From: an uncultured Methylobacillus sp.
GTDB taxonomy: Bacteria > Pseudomonadota > Gammaproteobacteria > Burkholderiales > Methylophilaceae
Length of the DNA: 61,360 nucleotides
NCBI GenBank assembly: GCA_946478865.1
Contig: CAMLDO010000013.1
Span: forward strand, 1-61,360
Direction of reading: 5' to 3'
Every line of letters begins with the position of its first letter. Position 1 is the stretch's first letter. Positions 18,211 to 28,966 of this stretch are shown here, piece by piece. Position numbers and translations under genes: made by a program. Under the pieces are notes generated by a model. It had not been told where the DNA came from. It searched no databases and saw nothing but the letters and a program-made list of their open reading frames with translations.

Positions 18211-19716
18211 TCAGGAAGCGGAAGCCGTCGCATCCATCAAGGCCAGCATTCCGCTCATTTCCACGCGGTCGCGTCCGCCGACCTTGGCTCGGTAAAGCGC
18301 CTCATCCGCACGGATGAACAGTGCGTTGGCCGTTTCGTTAGGCATGTACTCTGCAACACCGCCGCTCAGGGTCACGCGAACGGTCGCCTTGGGCAGGACA
18401 ATCTCGGTTTCCGCCACAATGCGGCGGATATCCTGCGCGATCCGCAAGGCCTCATCCGCCGGACAGTTGCGCAACAACAGCAGAAACTCCTCGCCGCCCC
18501 AGCGCGCCACGATATCGTTCTGGCGCAACCGGGACTTCAGCAGTTCGGCAATCGCTCCGATCACGATATCGCCGGCAGCGTGCCCATGCTTGTCGTTGAT
18601 CTCCTTGAAGCGGTCGATATCCATCACGACAATGGAGAGCGTGCCGCCATTGCGTTTCACATCCTTGACAGCCTGCTCCAGCAGCGCATCCAGTGCCTGA
18701 CGGTTGTAAAGACCGGTGAGCTTGTCGGTGGAGGCCAGCTGCTCCAGCCGGCGCTGATAGTAACGAATGGCATACCAGGTCATGCCCAACACCGCCAATG
18801 TGACCAGCACGCTGATCAAGCCATGGAGCATCGCCATCTGGCGCAGCGGCGACAGTGCGGCCGTTTCATCCTGCTCCACTACCAGATGCCAGCCCAATTC
18901 CGGAATAAAGCGTGAGTTGACATGAACGACCGAGCCGTTGCGCTCATATTGCAACTGCACTTGCCCATTGCCGGAGGCGAGAATTTGCGGGGCGATGGTG
19001 CGCAGGCCGGGCATATCGTCCAGCGAAAGATGGCTGCGCTCGACGCCGGTCGAGCCACGCAGCATGACTTCACCGCTCGAAGATACGAAGAAAATGCGGC
19101 GTTGAAAACGTGCCTGGTAGCTGTCGATGAGCTGCGACACTTTTTCCAGCGTGAGCCCAACCCCGGTCACGCCAATGAAATTGTCGTGGTAGTCGAGGAC
19201 GCGGTGATTGATGAACACGGTCATCGTGTCGCGATTGGCCAGGTCGGGATCGACATTCGTCTCGTAAGGCTGCTTCATGTCACGGACGCGGAAATACCAG
19301 CGGTCGCGCGGTTCGTCCTCGCGCACTTGCTTGAGGTGCCCGCCGTAATAATAGTAAGTACGGGTGCGCTCGGAGACGAAGAAACTGGTAATGGTGCCGT
19401 ACTGCGTACGGATTTCATTGAGATAGCGCACCATCGCATCGGAGTCCTGCTCGCCCGCGATCACCCAGTCGCGCAGGAAAGTGTCGCGAGCCATGAGCGA
19501 GGAAATGAACACCGGGCGCAGCAGATCCTTCTGCAATTCCGAGTAGATGTTGTCGCCCGTCAGCGGCAGCTCCTGTGCCAGGATACTTTCGCGAATCTTG
19601 TCGCGCGCCATCATGTAATTGACCATGGCCGTGGTGAGGAACCCGGCGGCCAAGATCAGTGCCAGCCAGGCCAGGAGGTGCGTGCGGTGGGGTTGTTGCG
19701 CCTTGAATCGGAACAT
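18211..19716 (-). CDS. Membrane diguanylate cyclase with periplasmic Cache-type sensor
   Basis: 501 residues: TM1 at about 13-32, a periplasmic region of about 260 residues that looks like a double Cache domain (DRWYFRVRDMKQPYETNVDPD, FIGVTGVGLTLE), TM2 at about 300-318, then GGDEF. The active site is GGEEF at 407-411. The inhibitory I-site RxxD (R398-D401) lies at the correct distance. The metal Asp (VMDIDRFKEIND) is intact. It should make c-di-GMP with product inhibition. It is separate from the chemosensory operon and is the only intact cyclase in the window. Confidence 0.9.
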   Translation of the reverse strand: MFRFKAQQPHRTHLLAWLALILAAGFLTTAMVNYMMARDKIRESILAQELPLTGDNIYSELQKDLLRPVFISSLMARDTFLRDWVIAGEQDSDAMVRYLNEIRTQYGTITSFFVSERTRTYYYYGGHLKQVREDEPRDRWYFRVRDMKQPYETNVDPDLANRDTMTVFINHRVLDYHDNFIGVTGVGLTLEKVSQLIDSYQARFQRRIFFVSSSGEVMLRGSTGVERSHLSLDDMPGLRTIAPQILASGNGQVQLQYERNGSVVHVNSRFIPELGWHLVVEQDETAALSPLRQMAMLHGLISVLVTLAVLGMTWYAIRYYQRRLEQLASTDKLTGLYNRQALDALLEQAVKDVKRNGGTLSIVVMDIDRFKEINDKHGHAAGDIVIGAIAELLKSRLRQNDIVARWGGEEFLLLLRNCPADEALRIAQDIRRIVAETEIVLPKATVRVTLSGGVAEYMPNETANALFIRADEALYRAKVGGRDRVEMSGMLALMDATASAS

Positions 19717-19753
19717 GCGGAAATCCGGGTGTGTAGAGCGATAAGCTACGAAA

Positions 19754-20065
19754 CTACTTGCCGATCATGGATCCGCGATTGAAATCCTTGTCAGTGGGCG
19801 GCACGCAACGGCCAATGCCCATCAAGCCGCCACGCCATCCGGGCGGGCAGACCTGATTTTCGGGATACTGCTGGGCGATTTCCTTGGCCGCTTTCGCCTT
19901 ATCGGCATCCATATACTCCCAGCGCCCATTGGGATGCAAAACGACCTTCTCTCCCGTCGCCGTGGTGGCCTCGATCTTCTCGCCCGGCAATTCGTCCGCT
20001 GCGATGACAGCGGAGCACAGCGACCACAGGATCGCGCAAACAGACAGGCGGACAGATAACGTCAT
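19754..20065 (-). CDS. Small exported protein of unknown function
   Basis: 103 residues with a signal peptide (residues 1-22, ending AVIAA). The mature part has an ATTATGEKVVLHPNGRWEYMD segment like that seen in small periplasmic proteins with a GRWEY motif, and two cysteines (NQVCPPGWRG, GIGRCVPP) that could form a disulfide. Function is not recognised. It lies 37 bases upstream of the diguanylate cyclase on the same strand and may share its transcript. Confidence 0.65.
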   Translation of the reverse strand: MTLSVRLSVCAILWSLCSAVIAADELPGEKIEATTATGEKVVLHPNGRWEYMDADKAKAAKEIAQQYPENQVCPPGWRGGLMGIGRCVPPTDKDFNRGSMIGK

Positions 20066-20137
20066 GATGAGCCTCGAAGGGAAAGATTCGAAATTCTATC
20101 GCCATTCGCGGCAGATGCGCATCGGGGATTCCAGTAA

Positions 20138-21440
<1,303 letters not shown>

Positions 21441-21444
<4 letters not shown>

Positions 21445-21782
21445 TTCGCTCCCTGCACCTCTCCGCTTGCGCCAGCCTGGTCGCGCTGATCCTGCTATGC
21501 CTTGCATGGGAAGGCTGGCTTGCCCCGCTCCGCTCTGGCGGTTCGCTGCTGATTCTCAAGGCGGTACCCTTGCTGTTTCCGCTGTTCGGCATCCTGCGCG
21601 GCAAGCGCTATACCTATCAGTGGTCGTCGATGTTCATCCTGCTTTGGTTCACCGAAGGCGCCGTGCGCGCCTGGTCGGATGATGGCCTTTCCGCAGGGCT
21701 GGCCTTGGCCGAAATCGCCCTCTCGCTGACCTTCTTTTTCAGCGCCATTTTTTACGCCCGTCTCACCGCCCGCCCCACCTGA
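21441..21782 (+). CDS. DUF2069 membrane protein
   Basis: 113 residues with four hydrophobic spans (about 7-24, 36-50, 62-72 and 84-105). The family segment LKAVPLLFPLFGILRGKRYTYQW is characteristic of DUF2069, commonly found next to wrbA in proteobacteria. Function is unknown. It starts at an ATG overlapping the previous stop by 4 bases. Confidence 0.8.
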
Positions 21783-22130
21783 TATTTCACATTGCGGAAT
21801 TATGACAACTCCGCAATACCCACACTGCATAAAGCATTGTTTGTAAATATTATTTATCAAATGATCGTGGTATGCTAACCACGTAGTCCGGCTGCTGAAC
21901 TCTGGCGGCCTCATTGAACGAACAGAGCATCCATTCGTCTTGCCAACAAGAAGAACACGAATGAGCAGTTTCAAAACGTTCATAGGCGGGAAACCGCACG
22001 CCTTATGGGTATGGGCGAGCCAGACTAGGTTATTACCTGGGTCGAGGGTTGCTGTATTCCTGAATTCCCCGTTTTTCTCCAATCTCCTTCCCTTGCACGT
22101 AAGCCGCGCCCGGCTTTCTGGAGGGCGTGC
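21783..22130 (+). other. 348-base non-coding leader region of the chemosensory operon
   Basis: No convincing gene. It begins with an inverted repeat (TTGCGGA ... TCCGCAA, 21792-21816 or so), then an A+T-rich stretch around 21825-21865 suited to a promoter. Several potential RNA hairpins follow: CGTGGT/ACCACG near 21866-21883, CTCTG/CAGAG near 21900-21928, and CATAGGCG (21981-21988) with CGCCTTATG (21999-22007), the last overlapping a competing GCGG-GAAA-CCGC tetraloop hairpin at 21986-21997. I do not recognise a known riboswitch; in particular I do not see the c-di-GMP-I core. Confidence 0.4.
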
Positions 22131-22131
22131 A
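22094..22131 (+). promoter_or_regulatory. Hairpin enclosing the ribosome binding site of the first cheW
   Basis: TGCACG at 22094-22099 pairs with CGTGCA at 22126-22131; the last A is the first base of the start codon. Inside it, AAGCCG (22101-22106) pairs with CGGCTT (22111-22116). The Shine-Dalgarno GGAGG (22120-22124) lies in the bulge between the two stems. The fold could limit translation of the operon's first gene. Confidence 0.4.
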
Positions 22132-22577
22132 TGATCTCGTTGCTCGCCTTCACCATCGAGCACTGGCATTGCGCATTACCGCTTACATCGGTAGAACGCA
22201 GCTATCGGGCAGTAGCCGTTACGCCGTTGCCGGAGGCGCCCGAGAAGGTGATGGGCATCGTCAACGTGCATGGCGTCGTCCACCCTGTCATCGACCTGCG
22301 GCACTGCTTCCGCCTGCCCTCCCGTCCCGTGGCTCCAACCGATCACCTCGTGATCGGCCACACCGGAAGACGCAGCGTCGGGCTGATGGTGGATAACGTC
22401 GCCGGCGTCATCGAATGCACACAGAGCGACATCATCGCGGCAGACACGGTGCTTCCCGGCATGGAGTATCTCAGCGGCATCGTCCGGCTCAAGGACGGCA
22501 TGATATTGATCAACGATCTGGATCGCTTTCTTTCCCTGGAGGAAGAACAGGCGCTGGATCGGATACTGGAGGCGTGA
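22131..22577 (+). CDS. CheW-like coupling protein, WspB position
   Basis: 148 residues consisting of a single CheW domain, with EAPEKVMGIVNVHGVVHPVIDLR and LMVDNVAGVI segments. CheW proteins couple chemoreceptors to CheA. It starts 6 bases after a GGAGG site. In the Wsp order this is the first of two CheW genes flanking CheR. It is followed one base later by the GTG of cheR. Confidence 0.88.
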   Translation: MISLLAFTIEHWHCALPLTSVERSYRAVAVTPLPEAPEKVMGIVNVHGVVHPVIDLRHCFRLPSRPVAPTDHLVIGHTGRRSVGLMVDNVAGVIECTQSDIIAADTVLPGMEYLSGIVRLKDGMILINDLDRFLSLEEEQALDRILEA

Positions 22578-22578
22578 A

Positions 22579-24060
22579 GTGAAAAACGCCGACCTTCAAT
22601 CATTGCTCCCCGCCTTCGCCGACTTGCTTGCGCGGCAGATCGGACTGCATTTTCTCCCGGAACGGTGGGGAGACCTGATGCGCGGCCTGCAAAACATGTC
22701 GCGCGAACTGCAGTATGAAAGTACGGAGGCGTGCATCGCTCACCTGCTTTCAGCGCCGCTGGACCGCCAGCAGATCGAGAGCCTGGCACGCCATCTCACG
22801 ATAGGCGAAACCTATTTCTTCCGCGAACCATTGGTATTCAAGGCGTTGCAGGAGCATGTCCTGCCGGCACTCATTTCGGCGCGACGCGTGACGGGGCAGC
22901 GCTTGAGACTATGGAGCGCAGGCTGCTCGACCGGCGAGGAAGCCTATTCGCTTGCCATTCTGCTGCAACGGACTATTCCCGACTTTCGCGATTGGGATAT
23001 TTCCATCCTCGGCACCGACATCAACCCGGAGGCGCTGAAGAAGGCCGAGGCCGGTATTTACGGTGACTGGTCCTTCCGCAACGCCGCGGCCTGGCTGCGC
23101 GAAGGTTACTTCCACGACCTGGGCAATGGCCGTTATGAAGTCCTGCCCGAAATTCGTGAGATGGTGCGGTTTACCCACCTTAATCTGGCACAGGATAGCC
23201 ATCTCTCGCCAGCGGATAACGCTCCTCCGATGGATATCGTGTTCTGCCGCAATGTGCTGATGTATTTCGAGCCAGACCTGGCTGCCCGGGTAGTGGCCCG
23301 GCTCCATAAATCCCTCGCCGAAGATGGATGGCTGGTCGTCAGCCCTTCGGAGATCACCCAGGCATCGTTCGCACTGTTCGATGCCGCCCATCTGCCCGGA
23401 GCCATACTGCATCGCAAGGGCGGCACGGCAAAAACCATCCGGCCATCCCCCGAGATCAAACACGGCTCGCTGTCGCGGAAAACCGCTGCCGGCAAAGAGT
23501 CTAAAAACAAAACGGCTCGCCATTCCTCCGCACCTGCCCTGTCCGAGCCCCTACCAGACGCGAGGTACGCGCAAGCCCTGGAACTCTATCAGCAAGGACA
23601 CTACAGCAAGGCAGCCACCCTGGTCTCCGGCCTGCTCGAATCCGCCAGACGCGACGCGCCCTCCATGATGCTGATGGCTCGTATTCATGCCAATCTGGGC
23701 GAATTGTCCGCCGCTCTTTACTGGTGTGAGCAGACGGTGAACGCGGATCGACTGACGCCGACGGGGCACTATCTGCTCGGGACCATCCTGCAAGAGTCCG
23801 ACCGCAAGGCCGAAGCCATGCTGGCATACCGGCGTGCGCTATACCTCGACCCCGGCTTCACGCTGGCCCACTTCTCGCTCGGCAACCTGTGCCGCGACCA
23901 GAATCAGCCGCGCCAGGCCGCGAAGCATTTCGCCAACGCCCTGCTGGTACTGGAAGCGCAGAAGCCCGATGACGTCATTCCCGAATCGAGCGGACTGACT
24001 GCGGGCAGACTGACCGAAATCATCCGCAGCGCCCTGCAGCATGAGGAGCGAGCCGCATGA
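22579..24060 (+). CDS. CheR-type methyltransferase with TPR domain, WspC-like
   Basis: 493 residues from a GTG start. The CheR domain (about 10-270) has GETYFFREP, the SAM motif SAGCSTGEE from residue 113, and FCRNVLMYF. A basic linker (about 285-320) leads to two to three TPR units (about 325-450). It methylates glutamates of the receptors. CheR fused to TPR is the WspC arrangement, and such proteins need no C-terminal tether on the receptor; none of the three receptors here ends in an NWETF-like pentapeptide. It overlaps the next gene by 4 bases. Confidence 0.9.
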   Translation: MKNADLQSLLPAFADLLARQIGLHFLPERWGDLMRGLQNMSRELQYESTEACIAHLLSAPLDRQQIESLARHLTIGETYFFREPLVFKALQEHVLPALISARRVTGQRLRLWSAGCSTGEEAYSLAILLQRTIPDFRDWDISILGTDINPEALKKAEAGIYGDWSFRNAAAWLREGYFHDLGNGRYEVLPEIREMVRFTHLNLAQDSHLSPADNAPPMDIVFCRNVLMYFEPDLAARVVARLHKSLAEDGWLVVSPSEITQASFALFDAAHLPGAILHRKGGTAKTIRPSPEIKHGSLSRKTAAGKESKNKTARHSSAPALSEPLPDARYAQALELYQQGHYSKAATLVSGLLESARRDAPSMMLMARIHANLGELSAALYWCEQTVNADRLTPTGHYLLGTILQESDRKAEAMLAYRRALYLDPGFTLAHFSLGNLCRDQNQPRQAAKHFANALLVLEAQKPDDVIPESSGLTAGRLTEIIRSALQHEERAA

Positions 24061-24641
24061 CCAAGCCGCAAGCTCCCGGACGCACCAGAAGAAAAAAGAC
24101 GACGGCCATACCCGATGCGGTTCCGCCGGCAATGTGGGAAAGCATATTGCGTGAACGAGCGCGGATGCTGGCGCAAGCTCCGGAAGAAGCCGGAACGGAA
24201 GAGACCATCGAAGTCGTCACGATGCTGCTCGCATACGAGAACTATGCCATCGAAACGGCCTACGTACGGGAAGTCTATCCGCTGAGGGATCTGACCCCGC
24301 TGCCCTGCACTCCGCCCTTCGTGGCAGGCATCGTCAACGTGCGCGGCCAGGTGATGTCGGTCATCGACCTCAAGAAGCTGTTCGAGCTTCCAACGCAAGG
24401 CCTGACCGATCTGAACAAAGTGGTGATCCTCTCGGATGGCGATATGGAATTCGGCATCCTGGCGGACGCGATACTCGGCGTGCAGGATATTCCTCTGCAC
24501 AGCCTGCAGACAAAACTGCCGACACTGACCGGCATACGCGAAGACTATCTCAAGGGCATCACTGCCGAACGGCTAGTCGTACTGGATGCAGCGAAGATGC
24601 TGCATCACGACGGCATCGTGGTGCATGAAGAGGTGGCATAA
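24057..24641 (+). CDS. CheW-like coupling protein, WspD position
   Basis: 194 residues: a basic N-terminal extension of about 50 residues, then a CheW domain with PPFVAGIVNVRGQVMSVIDLKK and GILADAILGV. Two different CheW proteins on either side of CheR-TPR is the Wsp layout (WspB, WspD). The N-terminal extension resembles WspD in length. It is followed by a 69-base gap and the TonB-dependent receptor, where a Wsp cluster would go straight to CheA. Confidence 0.88.
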   Translation: MTKPQAPGRTRRKKTTAIPDAVPPAMWESILRERARMLAQAPEEAGTEETIEVVTMLLAYENYAIETAYVREVYPLRDLTPLPCTPPFVAGIVNVRGQVMSVIDLKKLFELPTQGLTDLNKVVILSDGDMEFGILADAILGVQDIPLHSLQTKLPTLTGIREDYLKGITAERLVVLDAAKMLHHDGIVVHEEVA

Positions 24642-24710
24642 AGCAGTGACGTAACCATCTGGTGAAAGGCGGGTTGGGGGGGAGCAGCACCGTCTTTCGA
24701 AGGAGAAAAC

Positions 24711-26636
24711 GTGAAACTACAGGGCACTCGTTTCATCCGTTGCCGGCAGGCGGGCATTGCGCGGCGGCTTGCCGGCTGGCTGTTGCTGACGCCATGTATC
24801 GCATACGCAGCCCCGGCGGAACAAATGGTCGATTTCTCGCATATGAGTATCGAGGAGCTGGCCAACATCGAGATTTCTTCGGTTTCGAAGAAAAAGGAAT
24901 CGCTCAGCGACGCGGCGGCGGCCGTGTTCGTCATCACGCAGGAAGACATTCGCCGCTCGGGCTATACCAGCCTGCCCGAAGTGCTGCGGCTGGCGCCCAA
25001 CCTGCAAGTGGCGCGTGTCGACTCCAGCCAGTACGCCATTACCGCCCGCGGCTTCAACACGACCACCGCCAATGAACTGCTGGTGCTGATCGACGGCCGC
25101 ACGGTATATACCCCGCTGTTCTCGGGCGTGTTCTGGGATGCGCAGGACGTCATGCTGCAGGACGTGGAACGCATCGAGGTCATCAGCGGCCCTGGCGGGA
25201 CATTGTGGGGGTCGAACGCAGTCAATGGCGTCATCAACATCATCACCCGCTCGGCGACGGACACGCAGGGAACGCTGCTCAGCGCGGGCGTAGGCACCGA
25301 AGAGCGCGGCGGCGCGGCGCGCTACGGCGGCAAGGTGGACGAAGACACTTCTTTCCGCGTGTATGCCAAGGGATTCGAGCGCGACCATACCGAACACGCC
25401 AACGGCACGGACGCCCATGACCGCTGGACACGACAGCAAGCAGGCTTCCGGTTGGATTCCGGCACCCATGGCGACAAGTTCACCCTGCAAGGCGACCTCT
25501 ATGACGGTGAATCCGACCAACTCAGGGGCAGCGACAAGACGCTCTCGGGCGTCAACCTGCTCGGCCGCTGGAATCATGCCCTCGGAGGAGACGACAGCGT
25601 ACAGGTGCAGGCCTATTTCGACCGTACCCGGCGCAACTATCCCGGACTTTTCCAGGAGCAGCTGGATACCTACGACCTCGACATCCAGCACCGCTTCCGC
25701 TGGAGCAAAAGCCAGGACATCGTCTGGGGCGGCGGCTATCGGGTGATGGAAGACCATGTCACGAACTCGGCAGCCCTGGCGTTCCTGCCCGAGCGGCGCA
25801 GCCTCAAGCTCGCGAACATGTTCGTGCAGGACAGCATTGCCCTCAGTGAAGCGCTCAAGCTCACACTGGGCATTAAATTCGAACATAACAGCTATACCGG
25901 GACGGAAACCCAGCCCAGCGCCAGAATTGCCTGGAAGCTGAATGAAAAGTCCCTGCTCTGGTCGGCGGTCTCGCGTTCGGTGCGTACGCCATCGCGCATC
26001 GATACGGAGTTTCTCGTTCCCGGCCAGGCCCCGTTCCTGCTCGTGGGAAACAAGGATTTCGACTCCGAAGAACTCATCGCCTATGAAGTCGGCTATCGCG
26101 CCGACCTGACGAAAAATCTCTCGTTCTCGGTTTCCGCCTTCTACAACGACTACGACAAGCTGCGCAGCATCGAAACCTTGCCCAGCGGTGTCCTCATGAT
26201 CGGCAACAATCTGCAAGGCAACACCTACGGCGCCGAAATCTGGGGCAATTACCGCATCAACGACTGGTGGCGGCTGAGCGCGGGATACAACTACCTGAGG
26301 AAAGACCTCGAACTTGCCTCTGGCAGCACCGATGTTACCAGCCTGGACGCGCTGAAAACCGACCCGCGTTACCAGTTCTCATTGCGTTCGTCGATGAATC
26401 TGCCGCGCAATCTGGAGCTGGACATGACATTACGCTCCGTCGGGAGCCTGTCCGCCTCGGACGTGCCTTCATACACCGAACTGGATGCCCGTCTGGGCTG
26501 GAAAGTCAGCAAAAACATGAGCCTGTCCGTGACCGGGTTCAACCTGCTCGACCGCCAGCATCCGGAATTCGGCTCGCTTCCCAACCGCAGCGAATTCCGC
26601 CGCAGCGTGTACATGGAGGCTGCATGGCAATTCTGA
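24711..26636 (+). CDS. TonB-dependent outer-membrane receptor
   Basis: 641 residues from a GTG with AGGAG upstream. Residues 1-33 are a signal peptide ending CIAYA. A short FSHMSIEELANIEISSVSKK segment precedes the plug (VFVITQEDIRRSGYTSLPE, ERIEVISGPGGTLWGSNAVNG), and a 22-strand-type barrel ends in a C-terminal Phe (AAWQF). The plug resembles receptors that recur next to YfiR/DUF4154 genes and sensor proteins. The ligand is unknown. It lies inside the chemosensory operon, so it may act in sensing rather than only in uptake. Confidence 0.9.
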   Translation: MKLQGTRFIRCRQAGIARRLAGWLLLTPCIAYAAPAEQMVDFSHMSIEELANIEISSVSKKKESLSDAAAAVFVITQEDIRRSGYTSLPEVLRLAPNLQVARVDSSQYAITARGFNTTTANELLVLIDGRTVYTPLFSGVFWDAQDVMLQDVERIEVISGPGGTLWGSNAVNGVINIITRSATDTQGTLLSAGVGTEERGGAARYGGKVDEDTSFRVYAKGFERDHTEHANGTDAHDRWTRQQAGFRLDSGTHGDKFTLQGDLYDGESDQLRGSDKTLSGVNLLGRWNHALGGDDSVQVQAYFDRTRRNYPGLFQEQLDTYDLDIQHRFRWSKSQDIVWGGGYRVMEDHVTNSAALAFLPERRSLKLANMFVQDSIALSEALKLTLGIKFEHNSYTGTETQPSARIAWKLNEKSLLWSAVSRSVRTPSRIDTEFLVPGQAPFLLVGNKDFDSEELIAYEVGYRADLTKNLSFSVSAFYNDYDKLRSIETLPSGVLMIGNNLQGNTYGAEIWGNYRINDWWRLSAGYNYLRKDLELASGSTDVTSLDALKTDPRYQFSLRSSMNLPRNLELDMTLRSVGSLSASDVPSYTELDARLGWKVSKNMSLSVTGFNLLDRQHPEFGSLPNRSEFRRSVYMEAAWQF

Positions 26637-27163
26637 TGCGCGCACCCCTCATGCGACTCCTGGCCTGCCATGCGCTGCTGGGCATGCTGGCCACCGCGGC
26701 TATCGCCGAGCCGGTCGAATATGCGGTCAAGGCCGCCTATCTCACCAAGTTCGGCATTTATGTCGACTGGCCGGGCATCGCTCCCGAAACGCCGCTCAAT
26801 CTGTGCCTGGCGGGTGCCGATCCGTTCGGCAAGGCGCTGGATTCTGCCGCGACGAGTCAGCAGCCCGGAAACCGGCCTATCGTGGTGCGCCGCCTGCCGG
26901 CCATCACGCCCGAATCCAACTGCCAGATCGCCTTCTTCTCCAATACCGATCCGAATGCCTCGCAAGCCATCGACAGTTTGCGCGGCAGTCCGGTGCTGAC
27001 CGTCAGCGACAGCGGCGGCAAGGGAGCCATCGTCAACTTCGTGCTCAAGGACAATCGGGTGCGTTTTGAAATCGACGAAGGTGCAGCCGCGAAGAACAAC
27101 CTGGTGCTGAGCTCGAAACTGCTCGGCCTTGCCGTCAACGTCAAGCCGAGGCCGCAACCATGA
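26624..27163 (+). CDS. YfiR/DUF4154 periplasmic protein
   Basis: 179 residues from the ATG at 26624, which has GGAGG 4 bases upstream; an ATG at 26636 in a TGATG overlap is the alternative. A signal peptide ends TAAIAEP, and the DUF4154 signature follows: [34 protein letters not shown] and [16 protein letters not shown]61 and C100 may form a disulfide. In Pseudomonas, YfiR binds and represses the CHASE8 diguanylate cyclase YfiN. Here the adjacent gene has the CHASE8-like domain but is a chemoreceptor. It overlaps that gene by 4 bases. Confidence 0.88.
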   Translation: MAILMRAPLMRLLACHALLGMLATAAIAEPVEYAVKAAYLTKFGIYVDWPGIAPETPLNLCLAGADPFGKALDSAATSQQPGNRPIVVRRLPAITPESNCQIAFFSNTDPNASQAIDSLRGSPVLTVSDSGGKGAIVNFVLKDNRVRFEIDEGAAAKNNLVLSSKLLGLAVNVKPRPQP

Positions 27164-28935
27164 ACATGAACTGGCTGCTCAACATTCCCATCCAGCGCAA
27201 GCTCACGCTGATCACCTTCATGACAAGCGCCGTGGCTCTTCTGGTAGCCGGCATCATCATCGTGGCCTATGACAGCGTTTCCTATCGTACGGAACAGCGC
27301 GAAGGCGTGGCCGTACGCGCCGGCATTGTCGCCTCCAACATTTCCGCGTCGCTGGTATTCGGCGATGCAAAGACGGCGCAGGAATACCTTCACGCATTGC
27401 GCTCCAGCCCGGATGTGAGCGCAGCGGCGGTATACGACACCCAGGGCTTGCTGTTCACCTCTTACCTGCGCGATGGCGACTCCGCCGCCCCGCCTCATCG
27501 CGCCCTGCCGAAACGCACTTATTTCGAAGGCAGCGAGCTATCCGTCTTCTGGCCCATCATGGAGAAAACGCAGCAGATCGGCACCGTGTACATGCGGGTA
27601 CAAACCGAGCCTCTGTTAAAGCGCATAGGGCGCTACGGCAGCATCATCCTGCTGGTGATGCTGGGTTCGCTGCTGATCACGCTGCCGGTATCGCGGCGGC
27701 TGCATGGCGTGATCGCCGAGCCGCTGCGTGCGATCACGGAAGACGCCCGGCAGATCGCCGCCGGCGAGATCGTGGTGAGGCCCATCATGCAGTCGCGCGC
27801 CGACGAGATTGGCTTCCTGGAAGAAAAATTCCGCGAGATGGCCGCGTCATTGCAGGAAAAAGCCGCCGTGGGCCATCAGATCGCCCAGGGAGACCTCACT
27901 CTGGAGATTACCCCCCGCTCGGACCGCGATGCGCTCGGCAACACATTCGCCGCGATGGTGAGCAGCCTGCGCTCCAAGGCGGAAGTGGCACGGCGGATTG
28001 CCAATGGCGACCTGACCGTGCAGATCCCCACTCCGTCGGAGCGAGACGTGCTCGGGCAGGCGTTTTCCGCAATGGTGGAAAACCTGCGCGCCATCAACCG
28101 CGAGCTGGTCGAGGGCGTCAGCGTGCTGACCGCCTCCACCAACGCCATCATGACCGGCACCTCGCAGATCGCGGCCGGGGCCACGGAAAACGCGACCGTG
28201 GTCGCCCAGACCGTTTCCACCGTGGAAGAAATGAAGCAGACGGTGCAGCTGTCCAGCCAGAAGGCCAAGCATGTGGCGGATGCGGCACAGAATGCCGTCG
28301 CGATTTCCCAGACCGGCCGTCAATCGGTGGAGGACGTGATCGATGGCATGAACCTTATTCAGCAGCAGATGGAATCCATCGCCCAGAGCATCGTGCGTCT
28401 CAGCGAGCAAAGCCAGGCCATAGGCGAGATCGTCAACACGGTCAAGGATCTGGCCGAACAGTCCAACCTGCTCGCGGTGAATGCCGCCATCGAAGCCAAC
28501 AAGGCCGGCGAGCACGGTCGCGGGTTTGCGGTCGTGGCGCAAGAAGTGAAGAACCTTGCCGAGCAGTCGAAGAAGGCCACCGCGCAGATTCGCAGCCTGC
28601 TCGGCGACATCCAGAAAGGCACGCATCTCGCCGTGCTCGCGACAGAACAAGGGTCCAAGGTGGTGGAGAACGGCGTGCGGCAATCGCAGGATGCCGGCGA
28701 ATCGATCCGATTGCTGGCGGAACGTATCGGCGAGAACGCCGCAGCGGCCAATCAGATTGCGGTTTCGGCCCAGCAGCAGATGGTCGGCATGGACCAGTTG
28801 GCGCTGGCGACGGCCAACATCAAGGAAACGACTTCACAAAACATCGAAAGCACCCGCCAGGCTGAAATCGCGGCGCATGACCTGCATGCGCTGGGCATAC
28901 GGCTGAAGCAACTGGTGGAGCGCTACAAGGTATGA
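27160..28935 (+). CDS. Methyl-accepting protein with CHASE8-like sensor and three HAMP units
   Basis: 591 residues. TM1 lies at about 16-38. The periplasmic part (about 39-150) reads like YfiN CHASE8: [20 protein letters not shown], then [17 protein letters not shown]2 lies at about 155-175. Three consecutive HAMP-like units follow (about 176-230, 232-280, 283-325), each ending in a D-x-LG/IG-type segment. The cytoplasmic signalling domain has the conserved tip around [20 protein letters not shown] and no C-terminal pentapeptide. It probably reports YfiR state to CheA. In YfiN a GGDEF domain occupies the output position instead. Confidence 0.88.
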   Translation: MNMNWLLNIPIQRKLTLITFMTSAVALLVAGIIIVAYDSVSYRTEQREGVAVRAGIVASNISASLVFGDAKTAQEYLHALRSSPDVSAAAVYDTQGLLFTSYLRDGDSAAPPHRALPKRTYFEGSELSVFWPIMEKTQQIGTVYMRVQTEPLLKRIGRYGSIILLVMLGSLLITLPVSRRLHGVIAEPLRAITEDARQIAAGEIVVRPIMQSRADEIGFLEEKFREMAASLQEKAAVGHQIAQGDLTLEITPRSDRDALGNTFAAMVSSLRSKAEVARRIANGDLTVQIPTPSERDVLGQAFSAMVENLRAINRELVEGVSVLTASTNAIMTGTSQIAAGATENATVVAQTVSTVEEMKQTVQLSSQKAKHVADAAQNAVAISQTGRQSVEDVIDGMNLIQQQMESIAQSIVRLSEQSQAIGEIVNTVKDLAEQSNLLAVNAAIEANKAGEHGRGFAVVAQEVKNLAEQSKKATAQIRSLLGDIQKGTHLAVLATEQGSKVVENGVRQSQDAGESIRLLAERIGENAAAANQIAVSAQQQMVGMDQLALATANIKETTSQNIESTRQAEIAAHDLHALGIRLKQLVERYKV

Positions 28936-28966
28936 GGCCCATGAACGGGCGCTATGGGGGGACAAC

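Noticed and set aside
21783..22130. c-di-GMP (GEMM) riboswitch in the chemosensory leader
   Set aside because: Attractive by context, but the conserved core and tetraloop-receptor sequences of class I are not visible and the class II fold is not apparent.
21940..22134. 64-codon frame just before the first cheW
   Set aside because: No ribosome site, no recognisable sequence, and it runs through the hairpins of the leader region.
24717..26216. Long open frame of about 500 codons opposite the TonB-dependent receptor
   Set aside because: It mirrors the codon periodicity of a G+C-rich gene on the other strand, has no recognisable domain, and the receptor frame is clearly real.
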